This document shows positions 1-9,341 of a stretch of 64,000 nt of DNA, one piece after another. Each line of letters begins with the position of its first letter. Positions within the stretch are counted from its first letter, which is position 1. Where the stretch lies: NCBI GenBank assembly GCA_910585375.1, contig CAJUCZ010000003.1, positions 1 to 64,000 of the forward strand, read 5' to 3'. Under the pieces are notes generated by a model. It was not told where the DNA came from, searched no databases, and saw only the letters and a list, made by a program, of their open reading frames with translations. Source of the stretch: an uncultured Alphaproteobacteria bacterium. Its GTDB lineage: Bacteria; Pseudomonadota; Alphaproteobacteria; RF32; CAG-239. Position numbers and translations under genes: made by a program.

Positions 1-268
1 ACTTACCGACTTGCGCATAATATTGCGGACATTTACCGGAGGAATAATAGGTGTAACCTTTCTTCTCACACCATTCAGTGTCTTCATTCAGGTTCATATT
101 GATATCGCCGCCGCCGGCAAGAATTTCATTTCCGCAGTCCGGCAGGAAGCAGATACCGCAATAAGCATTGGAAGGTGGGAGGAAGACCGAGAAAGCAGCG
201 GCCACAGCCAAGACTGATACCGCAGAGTTTAGTTTCATGTGTAGCATATTTCTGTTAATGTTTTTCAT
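1..268 (-). CDS. Cys-rich secreted protein, N-terminal part (runs off left edge)
   Basis: Only the first 89 codons are inside the window. The ATG at 268 follows a strong GGGAGGAAG ribosome site. The product begins with a basic stretch (MKNINRNMLHMK), a hydrophobic core and an S-N-A-Y-C cleavage-like site, so it is probably exported. After that come the family motif ICFLPDC, a Gly-rich turn and WCEKKGY. The coding sequence is almost identical to the gene at the right edge (63800-64000), and the MLHMKL leader and ICFLPDC motif recur in the protein at 18785-19885. It is a member of a local Cys-rich, presumably surface or secreted family. Function is not known; a role as a variable surface protein is inference from the nearby DGR. 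Confidence 0.8.
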   Translation of the reverse strand, partial: MKNINRNMLHMKLNSAVSVLAVAAAFSVFLPPSNAYCGICFLPDCGNEILAGGGDINMNLNEDTEWCEKKGYTYYSSGKCPQYYAQVGK

Positions 269-295
269 CGGCTTCCTCCCATAATAAAAATTCTT

Positions 296-400
296 TTCAA
301 AGCACATACTTTGTCATAATTAACTGCTGAAGCAACGCAGGTTCTAAGACACTGTATAAACCGATCGCTGCCGACGTTCGGCCACCTGTCGTGCAGGTGA
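296..400. repeat. Interspersed repeat, degenerate copy 1
   Basis: This stretch shares blocks with 16640-16730 and 18700-18787: a TTCAAAGCAC start, a GACAC-x-GTATAAA-like middle and a CCTG-x-CGTGCAGGT end that can form a hairpin. All three copies lie beside Cys-rich or DGR genes. It fills most of the gap between the left-edge gene and fabI; no gene is seen in that gap. It may be a REP-like element or a remnant of an ancestral intergenic region. Confidence 0.45.
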
Positions 401-410
401 CAATGAAGAT

Positions 411-439
411 ACTATAGCACAAGAAAACACAAGAGTCAA
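411..439 (-). promoter_or_regulatory. Promoter of the left-edge Cys-rich gene
   Basis: On the minus strand TTGACT (434-439) and TATAGT (411-416) are separated by exactly 17 bases, a near-consensus sigma-70 promoter about 145 bases before the start codon. The same TATAGT -10 box with a 17-base spacer precedes the related genes at 18785-19885 and 63800. The long leader between promoter and gene includes a degenerate copy of an interspersed repeat (296-400). Confidence 0.75.
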
Positions 440-507
440 CACATAATGAAAAGTTGGGTGGGTATTTTGGACAGCAGGGTGGGAAAAGCACAGGGGATTT
501 TGGCTAA

Positions 508-547
508 GAAAAAAAAACAAAAAACCCTGTACTTTTTTAGTACAGGG
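508..547 (-). terminator. fabI terminator
   Basis: The hairpin CCCTGTAC/GTACAGGG (525-547) is followed on the minus strand by a long T-rich run (508-524). It lies 22 bases after the fabI stop codon. Confidence 0.85.
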
Positions 548-569
548 TTCAGCAAATTCTCAAGAAATA

Positions 570-1397
570 TTATTCAGAAAGCATTTTGCCGGTTTCAACG
601 GCATTATCCAAATTCAGCATTCCCTGAATATGATAACCGCAATCAACATGCAAAACCTCGCCGGTAATGCCGGTACCGCAGGCCGAAAGCAAACCAAGGG
701 CCGCCATACCGACCTCTTCCTGAGTAACATTGCGGCGCAACGGAGCATTCAATTCATTCCAGTGCAGAATTTTTCTGAAATCACCGATTCCGGAAGCAGC
801 CAAAGTCTTGATCGGACCGGCAGAAATAGCATTAACGCGGACACCCTGAGCTCCCATATCGGCAGCGGCATAACGAACCGAAGCTTCCAAAGCCGCTTTG
901 GCAACACCCATAATATTATAGTTAGGCAAAACTCTTTCCCCGCCCAGATAAGTCAGCGTCAGAACAGCCCCGCCTTCATTCATAATCGGAGAAGCACAGC
1001 GGCAGGTTTCCAGAAAAGAATAGCAGGAAATATGCATCGTTGTGGTAAAGTTGGCCAAAGTCGTGTCAATCGTACGGCCTTTGAGCTCATTCTTGTCAGA
1101 GAAAGCTATGGCATGAACAACAAAATCAATCTTGCCCCATTTTTCGCCCAGTTCTTTGAAACAGGCTTCAACGCTGGCACTGTCGGAAACATCACATTTC
1201 AACAGCAAAGTATCGCCGCCGAGCTGCTCGGCCAAAGGCAAAACTCTTTTTTCCAAAACTTCGTTTTGATAAGAAATTGCAATTTGGGCGCCTTGGGAAT
1301 GCAGAGCCTGAACAATCCCCCAGGCAATGGACTTATCGTTAGCCAAGCCCATAATCAGCCCTTTTTTACCAGCCATCAAAGGTGTAGTAGATGTCAT
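570..1397 (-). CDS. fabI: Enoyl-[acyl-carrier-protein] reductase (NADH)
   Basis: FabI reduces enoyl-ACP in the last step of each cycle of type II fatty acid synthesis, in the cytoplasm. The 275 residues match the usual family length. The cofactor loop GLANDKSIAWG lies near residues 17-27, and the catalytic Tyr-x6-Lys is Tyr160/Lys167, with the second conserved Tyr at 150. This is the FabI variant of the short-chain dehydrogenase fold. The gene is transcribed alone, with its own terminator, and diverges from the YihY gene. FabI is the target of triclosan-type inhibitors. Identification is secure. Confidence 0.96.
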   Translation of the reverse strand: MTSTTPLMAGKKGLIMGLANDKSIAWGIVQALHSQGAQIAISYQNEVLEKRVLPLAEQLGGDTLLLKCDVSDSASVEACFKELGEKWGKIDFVVHAIAFSDKNELKGRTIDTTLANFTTTMHISCYSFLETCRCASPIMNEGGAVLTLTYLGGERVLPNYNIMGVAKAALEASVRYAAADMGAQGVRVNAISAGPIKTLAASGIGDFRKILHWNELNAPLRRNVTQEEVGMAALGLLSACGTGITGEVLHVDCGYHIQGMLNLDNAVETGKMLSE

Positions 1398-1498
1398 AAT
1401 ATTTTCCTTTGCTTTAAAAATTAATGTATTGAAATTAATTACGTAATCTAATATAAAATTTAATGATTATTGTAAACAATTTTTTTCTAAGGTGTTGG

Positions 1499-2383
1499 AT
1501 GAAATTACAAAACTCGGCTCAAAGCCTGAAACTTCAAACAAAAAATTTATGGGATGAAATAGTCCGTTTTTCAAAATTTCTGGCTTTCCGGGCTAAAAAT
1601 GACACAATTCTAAGAGTATCGTCATCACTGAGCTATACCTCGCTGATTGCTCTGGTGCCGCTTCTTTCCATTGCTCTGGCTATTTTCTCTGCTTTTCCGG
1701 TTTTTAGCGATGTCCGCGGCCAAATTCAGGAGTTTTTGATTCAAAACTTTGTCCCTTCCGCCGAACAGGAAATCAGCGCTTATTTAAACGAATTTATCAA
1801 TGCCACCGGCAAATTAACCACCATCGGCGTTGTCGGATTGGCTTTAACTGCAATCCTGCTGCTCTCCACAATTGAAAACAGTTTTAATTTTATCTTCAAA
1901 GTCCGCCAGCCGCGCCGCATTGCCACGAAAATCACGCTCTACTGGACGGTCATTACGCTCGGGCCGCTGCTGCTCGGAGCCGCATTCTCTCTGCGGGGAT
2001 ATATTTACGCCCTCAACCTGTTGCCTGATGCCGACACGCCTTCGGCGTTCAGCAAACTAATCCCCGCCGGCATAACCTTTGTCATTCTCATTATGATTTA
2101 CACGCTGGTTCCCAACCGCAAAGTAAAAATTGCCCATGCCGCGTTCGGTGCCGTCATTGCCCTGCTCTTGTTCTGGATTCTGCGCAACTTGTTCGGCCTG
2201 GCCGTTATCAGCAGCGGAACATACAAAACTCTTTACGGCGCCATGGCCGCACTGCCGATTTTTCTGGTCTGGATGTATCTGGCCTGGGCCGTGGTAATCT
2301 TCGGCGCCGTCGTAACGGCAGCCTGGGGGGAATACCGTCAGGAGCGCATCGAAAAATCGAACAAAGCAGAAACAAAAAAATAG
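1499..2383 (+). CDS. YihY/virulence factor BrkB family membrane protein
   Basis: This is an inner-membrane protein of about 294 residues with roughly six transmembrane helices, of the family once misnamed RNase BN. The conserved SSSLSYTSLIALVPLLSI opening and the late LPIFLVWMYLAWAVVIFGA helix are both visible. The start at 1499 is preferred over an upstream ATG at 1463 because AAGGTG sits six bases before it and the extra residues are not typical of the family. The molecular function of the family is unsettled. It stands alone between divergent fabI and recA, with a short basic, Lys-rich C-terminus after the last helix. Confidence 0.88.
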   Translation: MKLQNSAQSLKLQTKNLWDEIVRFSKFLAFRAKNDTILRVSSSLSYTSLIALVPLLSIALAIFSAFPVFSDVRGQIQEFLIQNFVPSAEQEISAYLNEFINATGKLTTIGVVGLALTAILLLSTIENSFNFIFKVRQPRRIATKITLYWTVITLGPLLLGAAFSLRGYIYALNLLPDADTPSAFSKLIPAGITFVILIMIYTLVPNRKVKIAHAAFGAVIALLLFWILRNLFGLAVISSGTYKTLYGAMAALPIFLVWMYLAWAVVIFGAVVTAAWGEYRQERIEKSNKAETKK

Positions 2384-2470
2384 GGATAACTTTTTTGTAT
2401 CATTGTAATTTATGATGTAATCTGCTTAAATAACGGCAGAGATAAACTACTTTTAAGGAAGAAACAGACT

Positions 2471-3496
2471 ATGGATAAAGATAAAGCTCTGGACGCGGCG
2501 CTGAGCCAGATTGAAAAAGCTTTCGGCAAGGGCTCGATTATGAGACTCGGCCAAAACAACTCTGTTGCCGATATTGAAGCCATTTCCACCGGCTCCATCG
2601 GCATAGACATTGCCCTCGGCATTGGCGGCATGCCCCGCGGCCGTATTGTAGAAATCTACGGTCCGGAAAGCTCCGGCAAAACAACATTGGCCTTAAGCGT
2701 TATTGCTCAGGCGCAAAAAAAAGGCGGCACCTGTGCTTTCATCGATGCGGAACACGCCCTCGATCCTGCCTATGCCAAAAAGATCGGCGTTGATTTGGAA
2801 AGCCTGCTGATTTCACAACCCGATGCCGGTGAACAGGCTCTGGAAATCACCGATACGCTGGTTCGCTCCGGCGCCATTGACGTTCTGGTTGTCGACTCCG
2901 TTGCCGCTCTGGTTCCGAAAGCCGAACTTGAAGGTGAAATGGGCGATCAGCACATGGGGCTTCACGCCCGTCTGATGAGTCAGGCATTGCGCAAACTCAC
3001 TGCAACCGTTTCCCGCTCCAACACGCTGGTTATTTTCATCAACCAGATTCGTATGAAAATCGGCGTCATGTTCGGCAGTCCGGAAACCACGACCGGCGGT
3101 AACGCACTCAAATTCTATGCTTCCGTCCGCATCGACATCCGAAGCATCGGCAAAATCAAAGACAAAGAAGACATTATCGGTACTCAGACCCGCGTCAAAA
3201 TTGTCAAAAACAAAGTCGCTCCGCCATTCAAAACCGTTGATTTTGATATTATGTACGGTGAAGGCATCTCAAAGACCGGCGAGCTGATCGACCTCGGAAT
3301 GAAGGCCGGACTGGTCGAAAAAGCCGGTGCGTGGTTCTCTTACAAAGGAGAAAAACTCGGACAAGGCCGTGAAAACGCTAAAATCTTCCTCAGGGAACAT
3401 CCGGAAGTCGCACAGGAAATTGAAAACAAAATCCGCGCAGATGCGGGACATATCACCACCGAACTGACTGGTGAAGATATGCCTGAAGAAGAATAA
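2471..3496 (+). CDS. recA: Recombinase A
   Basis: RecA binds single-stranded DNA, drives homologous strand exchange and stimulates LexA self-cleavage. The 341 residues carry the Walker A motif GPESSGKT at 64-71, the conserved IDAEHALDPAYA segment, and the loop MGDQHMGLHARLMSQALRKL. The C-terminus is acidic (EDMPEEE), as in other RecA proteins. The start is supported by a purine-rich AAGGAAGAAA site. I see no alphaproteobacterial LexA box (GAAC-N7-GAAC) in the short upstream gap, so SOS control cannot be read from the sequence. A hairpin terminator follows. Confidence 0.98.
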   Translation: MDKDKALDAALSQIEKAFGKGSIMRLGQNNSVADIEAISTGSIGIDIALGIGGMPRGRIVEIYGPESSGKTTLALSVIAQAQKKGGTCAFIDAEHALDPAYAKKIGVDLESLLISQPDAGEQALEITDTLVRSGAIDVLVVDSVAALVPKAELEGEMGDQHMGLHARLMSQALRKLTATVSRSNTLVIFINQIRMKIGVMFGSPETTTGGNALKFYASVRIDIRSIGKIKDKEDIIGTQTRVKIVKNKVAPPFKTVDFDIMYGEGISKTGELIDLGMKAGLVEKAGAWFSYKGEKLGQGRENAKIFLREHPEVAQEIENKIRADAGHITTELTGEDMPEEE

Positions 3497-3509
3497 AAAC
3501 AAACACCTT

Positions 3510-3546
3510 AATCCCGCCGTCTTTCAAACGACGGGATTATTTTTTC
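3510..3546 (+). terminator. recA terminator
   Basis: The hairpin AATCCCGCCG/CGACGGGATT (one mismatch) is followed by ATTATTTTTT, directly after the recA stop codon. Confidence 0.8.
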
Positions 3547-3562
3547 ACAAGGAACAATTCTG

Positions 3563-4654
3563 ATGAAAAACACCGATTCCAAAATGAGCGTTCTGGCACG
3601 CAATCTTGGCCTTTATATTGCATTTTTCTGCATTGGCCTCGGACTGATTTCCGTCATTTCTTCCAATTGGCAAGACATTCCGCCCGCAGCAAAACTGGCC
3701 GTAACAGCCTTGCTGCTCATGCTGACGGCGGGCGGCATACACATCTTCCGCCGGCAGGACAAATTCTTTTTGACCGAAGCGCTGATTATATTTGATGCCG
3801 CTTTCATCATGGCGGCAATCGGCCTGTTGTTGCAAGTCTACCATCTGCAGTTCCAGCCATACCAATATCTTTTCGTCTGGTGCCTGCTGACCTTGCCGCT
3901 GCTTCTCATCAGCAGAAAAAGCATTCTGGCTTTTGTTTGGATTCCGATTCTGAGCTTTGCCGCCGGATATTTCATTGCGCTCAATCCATGGATGCAAAAA
4001 CTCTTTATCTACTTGAGCGCGACACCGGTTCTGTGGACGGCCGGCATCAATATTCTGTGGATTGCCGCCCTGCTGCTTTTGCAAAAATTTATCGGACAAT
4101 CCCTGCCGGCATTTGTTAAGGCTTTCAGATTCTGGACTTTGTTCAATCTCATTGCAAGCATTGTGCAAATTGACCTGATGAGTAATTTTAACTTACTGTA
4201 CGAACTGACAGCTTATAACTATCCGGCCTATTACAACCCAACAGCAGCCTGTATTATATCCGCCATACTGTTCCTCGGACTTTGCGGCATTTGCTTCTGG
4301 CTCAAAACCGGCGGACTTTATGCCGTCATCATCGGGCTGATTTATTTGTACGCTGTGGCTGCACCGACTTTAGCGCCCCTCTCTGACGGTCTGCCTGGCT
4401 TTATCTACAGTCTGTCCGTTCTGCTGGCTACGGGAATTTACGGATACCAAAAAAGGAATCCCCGCCTTATTAACACGGCCGCCCTGCTGGCTGCACTCCG
4501 GATTTTCATCGGCTATATACAGGTATTCGGAAGCCTGTTGACAACCGGTATCGGCTTAATTGCAACCGGATTGCTCATTCTCGTCTTTATCTACGGGCTG
4601 CGTTTTATCAAACACCAAACCAAAATTATCGGAGGTGCAAAAAATGAAAAATAA
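3563..4654 (+). CDS. DUF2157 membrane protein
   Basis: A 363-residue integral membrane protein with about ten hydrophobic helices and very short loops. The opening (VLARNLGLYIAFFCIGLGLI, then SNWQDIPPAAKLA) is the DUF2157 signature. Its partner, the GDYXXLXY protein, starts 11 bases before this gene ends, so the two are translationally coupled. The pair is common in bacteria, but its biochemical role is unknown. The start has an AAGGAAC ribosome site at suitable spacing. Confidence 0.85.
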   Translation: MKNTDSKMSVLARNLGLYIAFFCIGLGLISVISSNWQDIPPAAKLAVTALLLMLTAGGIHIFRRQDKFFLTEALIIFDAAFIMAAIGLLLQVYHLQFQPYQYLFVWCLLTLPLLLISRKSILAFVWIPILSFAAGYFIALNPWMQKLFIYLSATPVLWTAGINILWIAALLLLQKFIGQSLPAFVKAFRFWTLFNLIASIVQIDLMSNFNLLYELTAYNYPAYYNPTAACIISAILFLGLCGICFWLKTGGLYAVIIGLIYLYAVAAPTLAPLSDGLPGFIYSLSVLLATGIYGYQKRNPRLINTAALLAALRIFIGYIQVFGSLLTTGIGLIATGLLILVFIYGLRFIKHQTKIIGGAKNEK

Positions 4655-5042
4655 ACTTTATTTATGTGGTTTATTCCTGCCACTATTCTGCTTTCTGGCC
4701 TTTATAGGCGTCTGCGAATATCAACGCAGCCAAAGCTACGAAATCACTGTTCCCGTTTCAGGATACGATCCGCGCAGCCTTATTGCCGGACATTACATCC
4801 TGCTGACGGTTGATACCCAAAAAATTGATTGCTCTCAGTTTTCTGCCAAAACCTGCCCCGAAAAAGGCTATTTTCAAAACAGCTACAAATATTTTGTTGC
4901 AGAAGAAGATGCCCGCCCGCTGGAAAAATTAATCCGCAAACAGGGAAATAAGACAGAACTTGTTTTCACAGTTCTCCCCAACCAGCCGCCGCAAATCAAA
5001 GAACTGCTGATTAACGGTAAAAAATGGAAAGAAGCTTTTTAA
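4644..5042 (+). CDS. GDYXXLXY family protein
   Basis: This 132-residue protein has one N-terminal transmembrane helix and a periplasmic domain. The family motif appears as GHYILLTV (G-x-Y-x-x-L) after the segment VSGYDPRSLIA. The start at 4644 has an ideal GGAGG site seven bases upstream and overlaps the end of the DUF2157 gene; a longer upstream reading has no such site. It is the standard partner of DUF2157 proteins and presumably forms a membrane complex with it. A terminator follows, closing a two-gene operon. Confidence 0.87.
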   Translation: MKNKLYLCGLFLPLFCFLAFIGVCEYQRSQSYEITVPVSGYDPRSLIAGHYILLTVDTQKIDCSQFSAKTCPEKGYFQNSYKYFVAEEDARPLEKLIRKQGNKTELVFTVLPNQPPQIKELLINGKKWKEAF

Positions 5043-5064
5043 ACCAAGCTCTGCTATTCCCTGA

Positions 5065-5097
5065 CTCTGCCTGCACTATTGCCGGCAGAGCTTTTTT
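5065..5097 (+). terminator. Terminator of the DUF2157-GDYXXLXY operon
   Basis: The stem CTCTGCC/GGCAGAG with a 12-base loop is followed by CTTTTTT, 23 bases after the upstream stop codon. Confidence 0.8.
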
Positions 5098-5228
5098 ATA
5101 CAAAAATTTTTTTCCGTCTTTATGATATTGCAGAATAATTCTCCACACCTTTCAATAATAATTGAAATTTGTTTGCCATTATTATATCATTTAGTTATAA
5201 TATAAAACACAAACATTGGAATTATATC

Positions 5229-5390
5229 ATGAACAACAAAAGCAAAATTCTTTTAGGTTCAGCAATTACCGCAGGAATGGCTGGCTTTTTCGGAATATGG
5301 ACGAACGCCAATTCTGATTTCAGCATTGCCGTTCTAATTTTGGCAATAATGTTGTTATTTATGATCCCGATAACCGAAACCAAACAATGA
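5229..5390 (+). CDS. Small membrane protein (53 aa)
   Basis: The product has a short basic N-terminus (MNNKSK) and two hydrophobic segments separated by NANSDFS, so it is probably an inner-membrane hairpin. I recognise no family. The ATG at 5229 is chosen because the hydrophobic protein begins there; only a weak GGA lies upstream. It is the first of three closely spaced small genes (5229, 5405, 5592) that look like one short operon. Confidence 0.5.
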   Translation: MNNKSKILLGSAITAGMAGFFGIWTNANSDFSIAVLILAIMLLFMIPITETKQ

Positions 5391-5404
5391 TAAGGCACCG
5401 GCAA

Positions 5405-5572
5405 ATGAAAAACGAGTGGTTGCTGTATACAGCTTGTTTCAGTTCTTTATCCGGCTTGTTTTTCAGCATTCTGCTGCAAAATTTTTCAATCGCCTGCGTC
5501 ATAACATCTCTTTCTGCCCTCATCCTCATTGCCTTTATTATTTTGGAAGAAATAAAAGAACGAAACAATTAA
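5405..5572 (+). CDS. Small membrane protein (55 aa)
   Basis: Two hydrophobic helices with a charged C-terminus (EEIKERNN) resemble the layout of the gene just upstream, so the two may be a pair of related membrane proteins. An in-frame ATG at 5387 overlaps the previous stop by four bases and would add MIRHRQ; the ATG at 5405 has AAGG upstream and gives a more typical membrane N-terminus. No family is recognised. Confidence 0.5.
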   Translation: MKNEWLLYTACFSSLSGLFFSILLQNFSIACVITSLSALILIAFIILEEIKERNN

Positions 5573-5591
5573 AAAGCAGGATCATAAAAGC

Positions 5592-5780
5592 ATGTCAAAA
5601 GATATTGATGAAAAAACCGGAAAACAAATCCGGCAAGATTTAAAAAAATTAAAAATAATTAAAGAACTTTTTGAAAAAACTTTATACGGCACGACTGTTG
5701 AAAACACCTGCGCGGCAATACAAAAGAATCAAAAGAAAGACTTTGTCCGCAAGCTAAGAGAAACAATAAAATCCATATAA
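5592..5780 (+). CDS. Small charged hypothetical protein (62 aa)
   Basis: A soluble, Lys-rich protein, probably helical, with a single Cys. It follows two small membrane proteins by 19 bases and has a weak GGA-type ribosome site. I do not recognise a family. It ends 26 bases before the 3' end of the convergent mutL gene. Confidence 0.45.
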   Translation: MSKDIDEKTGKQIRQDLKKLKIIKELFEKTLYGTTVENTCAAIQKNQKKDFVRKLRETIKSI

Positions 5781-5806
5781 ATCAATAAACAATGCTCAAA
5801 GATATT

Positions 5807-7660
5807 TTACCGGTGAAAAAGCTTTTCAAAATCTGCGATTTTTAACTCAATATAAGTCGGGCGCCCGTGATTGCATTGTCCTGAATGCGGCGTACGTTCC
5901 ATATCGCGCAAAAGATGATTCATCTCGTCAACATTAAGGCGGCGACCGGCACGGACAGAACCATGACAGGCCATTGTCGCACAAACCAAATGCAACTTCT
6001 CGGTCAACTCAAACCCCTTGCCCCATTCGGCCATTTCTTCCACCACATCGCGAACAAGCGCTTTAACGTCACAATCACCGAGCAACGCCGGAATCTCCCG
6101 CACAATTATCGCCGATGGCCCGAATTCTTCAATCTGCAACCCGAGTTTTCCCAGTTCTTCGGCATTTTCCAAAATCCGCATCTTTTCACTCGGCTTCAAA
6201 TCAACGACTTCCGGAATCAAAAGCATTTGCGAGGCAACATTGCCGCGAGCCAGATTGTCTTTCATTTTCTCCATCACAATCCGCTCATGCGCCGCATGCT
6301 GGTCTACAACAATAATGCTGTCTTCTGTCTGAGAAATAATATAAGTGTCATGAAACTGCGCTTTGGCCAGCCCCAGAGGGCCAGCCTCTTCCGTACGGAT
6401 TTGCGCCGCCGGAACACTTTCTTCCGTCTGAACCGAAAACTTGCGCTCCAATTCGGGCAATACGGCCTGCCGAGCACCGCCAGACGAACGGCTATATCCC
6501 TGAAAAGCAAAACCGCCGTAAGGCCGCTGCGGCTCTTGCCGGAAGTTAAAGGGAGTTTCTTCCAAATCCGCCTTTTCGGGCAGTTTCACCCCATTAATAT
6601 CAAATTCGGGAATCTGATCCTGTACAAAAGCTGCAATATCCATCACATTTGAAGCCCGTTGCCCGGCCTGATTCAGGGCATTTCTGAGAGCGCTGACCAA
6701 CAAACCGCGCACAAGTGAGTTATCATAAAAACGCACTTCCGCCTTTGCCGGATGCACATTAACATCGACATATGCCGGATCAATATCAAAATACAAAGCA
6801 CACATCGGATAACGGTTACGCTCCAAAACATCCTGATAAGCCCCTTTAATCGCCCCGAGCAACAATTTGTCCCGCACCGGACGATTATTAACAAACAAAT
6901 ACTGCGACAATGAATTTGCCTTATTCAACGTCGGCAGACTGGCAAAGCCGCTGATACGCAAACTTTCCCGCTGTGCATCAATCAAAAAAGAATTTTCGCC
7001 AAACTCTTTACCCATAACATCGGCCAGTCTTTTCAATCTGGCGTCAAAAAGTTCGCCTTGCTGAGCATTCAGCGCAATTTTCTTGCCTTTTTCATCATTA
7101 AGATAAAAAGAAATATGCGGATTAGCCAGAGCAATCCGGTTCATGATATCAACACATTGTCCGGTTTCGGAAGCTGCCGTTTTCAAAAATTTTAACCGCG
7201 CCGGCGTAGCATAAAACAAATCCCGCACCTCAATCCGCGTTCCTTTGCTCAATGCGGCAGGCACGACTTCAGATTTCTCCCCGCCGTTCACTTCTATCTT
7301 CCACGCATTTTCCGCACCGGCAACCCGCGAAGTAATAGACAATCTGGCAACGGAAGAAATTGAAGGCAAAGCTTCACCTCTGAATCCTAAGAAGTTGATA
7401 TTAAATAAATTATCGTCAGGAAGCTTAGACGTTGCATGTCTTTCCACGGCAATCGGAAGTTCATCTTTTGACATCCCTTTGCCATTATCGCTGATAATCA
7501 TCAAGCTCTTGCCGCCGTCAACCAATGTCACCTCCACGGAGGTTGCTCCGGCATCAATCGAATTCTCGACCAGTTCTTTCAAAACGGAAGCAGGACGCTC
7601 CACCACTTCACCGGCAGCAATCTGATTAACCAGATTATTCGGCAAGATACGTATTGTCAA
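5807..7660 (-). CDS. mutL: DNA mismatch repair endonuclease MutL
   Basis: MutL links mismatch recognition by MutS to strand removal. The N-terminal GHKL ATPase shows ELVENSIDAGA, DNGKGM and GFRGEALPSI. The C-terminal domain carries the metal-binding endonuclease motif DQHA-x2-E-x4-E (DQHAAHERIVME) plus ACHGSVRAG and CNHGRPT, so this is the nicking type used by bacteria without MutH. The start is a TTG at 7660: an ATG eight bases upstream is out of frame and meets a stop at once, and the TTG gives the family-standard N-terminus (TIRILPNNLVNQIAAGEVVERP). The 617 residues are normal. It follows pgi by 22 bases on the same strand. Confidence 0.96.
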   Translation of the reverse strand: MTIRILPNNLVNQIAAGEVVERPASVLKELVENSIDAGATSVEVTLVDGGKSLMIISDNGKGMSKDELPIAVERHATSKLPDDNLFNINFLGFRGEALPSISSVARLSITSRVAGAENAWKIEVNGGEKSEVVPAALSKGTRIEVRDLFYATPARLKFLKTAASETGQCVDIMNRIALANPHISFYLNDEKGKKIALNAQQGELFDARLKRLADVMGKEFGENSFLIDAQRESLRISGFASLPTLNKANSLSQYLFVNNRPVRDKLLLGAIKGAYQDVLERNRYPMCALYFDIDPAYVDVNVHPAKAEVRFYDNSLVRGLLVSALRNALNQAGQRASNVMDIAAFVQDQIPEFDINGVKLPEKADLEETPFNFRQEPQRPYGGFAFQGYSRSSGGARQAVLPELERKFSVQTEESVPAAQIRTEEAGPLGLAKAQFHDTYIISQTEDSIIVVDQHAAHERIVMEKMKDNLARGNVASQMLLIPEVVDLKPSEKMRILENAEELGKLGLQIEEFGPSAIIVREIPALLGDCDVKALVRDVVEEMAEWGKGFELTEKLHLVCATMACHGSVRAGRRLNVDEMNHLLRDMERTPHSGQCNHGRPTYIELKIADFEKLFHR

Positions 7661-7682
7661 ATTTTCATGCCTTTTCAGAAAG

Positions 7683-9326
7683 TTATTTTCTCAGCTTCTT
7701 AATATACTTAATCAATTCCGATGTTGAACCGTCATGTCCCATGGTATAAGCATTACCCTGCAATTCCGGCAAAATACTCAAAGCCATCTGCTTACCGAGT
7801 TCAACCCCCATCTGGTCAAAAGAATCAATATTCCAAATCACGCCTTGAACAAAAATCTTATGCTCATACATTGCAATCAGCATTCCCAGAGCATAAGGAT
7901 CAATTTTTTTGAAAACGACTGTATTGGACGGACGGTTCCCCGGAAAACTTTTATATTTTTTCAAGAAGTTGACTTCTTCCTTTGATTTTCCGGACTTAGC
8001 CAGCTCCTCAGCCGCTTCTTTAACGGTTTTTCCGCGCATCAGCGCCTCGCCCTGAGCCAGAACATTGGCAACCAAAATCTCATGATGCTCGCCGATCTCA
8101 TTATGCGAAATCGCCGGAATAATAAAGTCGCACGGCACAATTGTCGTCCCTTGATGCAAGAGCTGGAAAAACGAATGTTGAACATTGGTACCTGCACCGC
8201 CGAATAAAACCGGCGCCGTCACATATTTAACATATTCATCGCTGTTGGAAACAAATTTGCCGTTGCTTTCCATGTCCAACTGCTGTAAATAAGCCGGCAC
8301 AGATTTAAGATATTCATCATAAGGAACAACGGCATAGTTTTTTAAGTTAAAGAAATTGTTATACCAAATTCCCAAAAGCGCTAATATTACGGGAATATTA
8401 TGTTCAAAATCTGTTGTCCGGAAATGAACATCCATAGCATAAGCGCCATCCAGCATCCGCTCAAAATTGTCCATTCCGACCGCAATCGCAATTGACAGGC
8501 CGATAGCAGACCACATTGAATAACGTCCGCCGACAAAATCCCAGAATTCAAACATATTTTCCGGATTAATGCCAAACTTCTCAACTTCTTTAACATTCGT
8601 GGATAAAGCGACAAAATGCTTGGCCACCGCATGTTCACCCAAAGCATCGACCAACCACTTCCGGCAGGTTTTGGCATTAGTCAATGTTTCAATTGTCGTA
8701 AAAGTCTTGGAAGCCACAATAAACAAGGTTGTTTCCGGATCAATCTTGTTCAAAACCTCGGCACAAGCAGTTCCGTCGATATTAGAAATAAAATAGCAAT
8801 TAATATCCTTGGCCCAATATTTACGCAAAGCCTCCGTCGCCATAACCGGCCCCAAATCAGATCCGCCAATGCCGATATTAACGATATTTGTCAGTTTTTT
8901 GCCGGTATGCCCCTTAAATTTTCCCAGTCGGACAGCTTCGGAAAAGCTCCGCATCTTGGCCAAAACCTCGTTAATATCGTCCATAACGTTTTTACCGTCA
9001 ACAAAAACCGGCGTATTGGCGCGGTTTCTGAGTGCCGTATGCAAAACCGGCCGGTTTTCGGTAATGTTAATGCGTTTGCCTTCAAACATAGCCTCAATTT
9101 TCTCATCAAGCTTACACTCTCTGGCCAAACTCATCAAATATTTCATCGTCTTGTCATCAATCCGGTTTTTTGAATAGTCCAGCAACATGGAATCCAGCTT
9201 AACAGAGTATCTTTCCGCACGGTTCTCATCTTTTTCAAACAACTCGCGCATATGCAGCTTTTTCATTTTTTTATAATGAGAAGCCAGCTTTTTCCAATAC
9301 TTAAATTTATTAACTTCTTTTTTCAT
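7683..9326 (-). CDS. pgi: Glucose-6-phosphate isomerase
   Basis: Pgi interconverts glucose 6-phosphate and fructose 6-phosphate. The 547 residues match the long bacterial form. The signatures NIGIGGSDLGP and GGRYSMWSAIGLSIAIAVG are present, as is the late QGVIWNIDSFDQMGVELGK segment. The start has an AAGGAG site nine bases upstream. The gene lies between two M16 peptidase genes and mutL on the same strand with short gaps, so they may be co-transcribed, although the functions are unrelated. Confidence 0.96.
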   Translation of the reverse strand: MKKEVNKFKYWKKLASHYKKMKKLHMRELFEKDENRAERYSVKLDSMLLDYSKNRIDDKTMKYLMSLARECKLDEKIEAMFEGKRINITENRPVLHTALRNRANTPVFVDGKNVMDDINEVLAKMRSFSEAVRLGKFKGHTGKKLTNIVNIGIGGSDLGPVMATEALRKYWAKDINCYFISNIDGTACAEVLNKIDPETTLFIVASKTFTTIETLTNAKTCRKWLVDALGEHAVAKHFVALSTNVKEVEKFGINPENMFEFWDFVGGRYSMWSAIGLSIAIAVGMDNFERMLDGAYAMDVHFRTTDFEHNIPVILALLGIWYNNFFNLKNYAVVPYDEYLKSVPAYLQQLDMESNGKFVSNSDEYVKYVTAPVLFGGAGTNVQHSFFQLLHQGTTIVPCDFIIPAISHNEIGEHHEILVANVLAQGEALMRGKTVKEAAEELAKSGKSKEEVNFLKKYKSFPGNRPSNTVVFKKIDPYALGMLIAMYEHKIFVQGVIWNIDSFDQMGVELGKQMALSILPELQGNAYTMGHDGSTSELIKYIKKLRK

Positions 9327-9341
9327 TTCAAACTCCTTTTG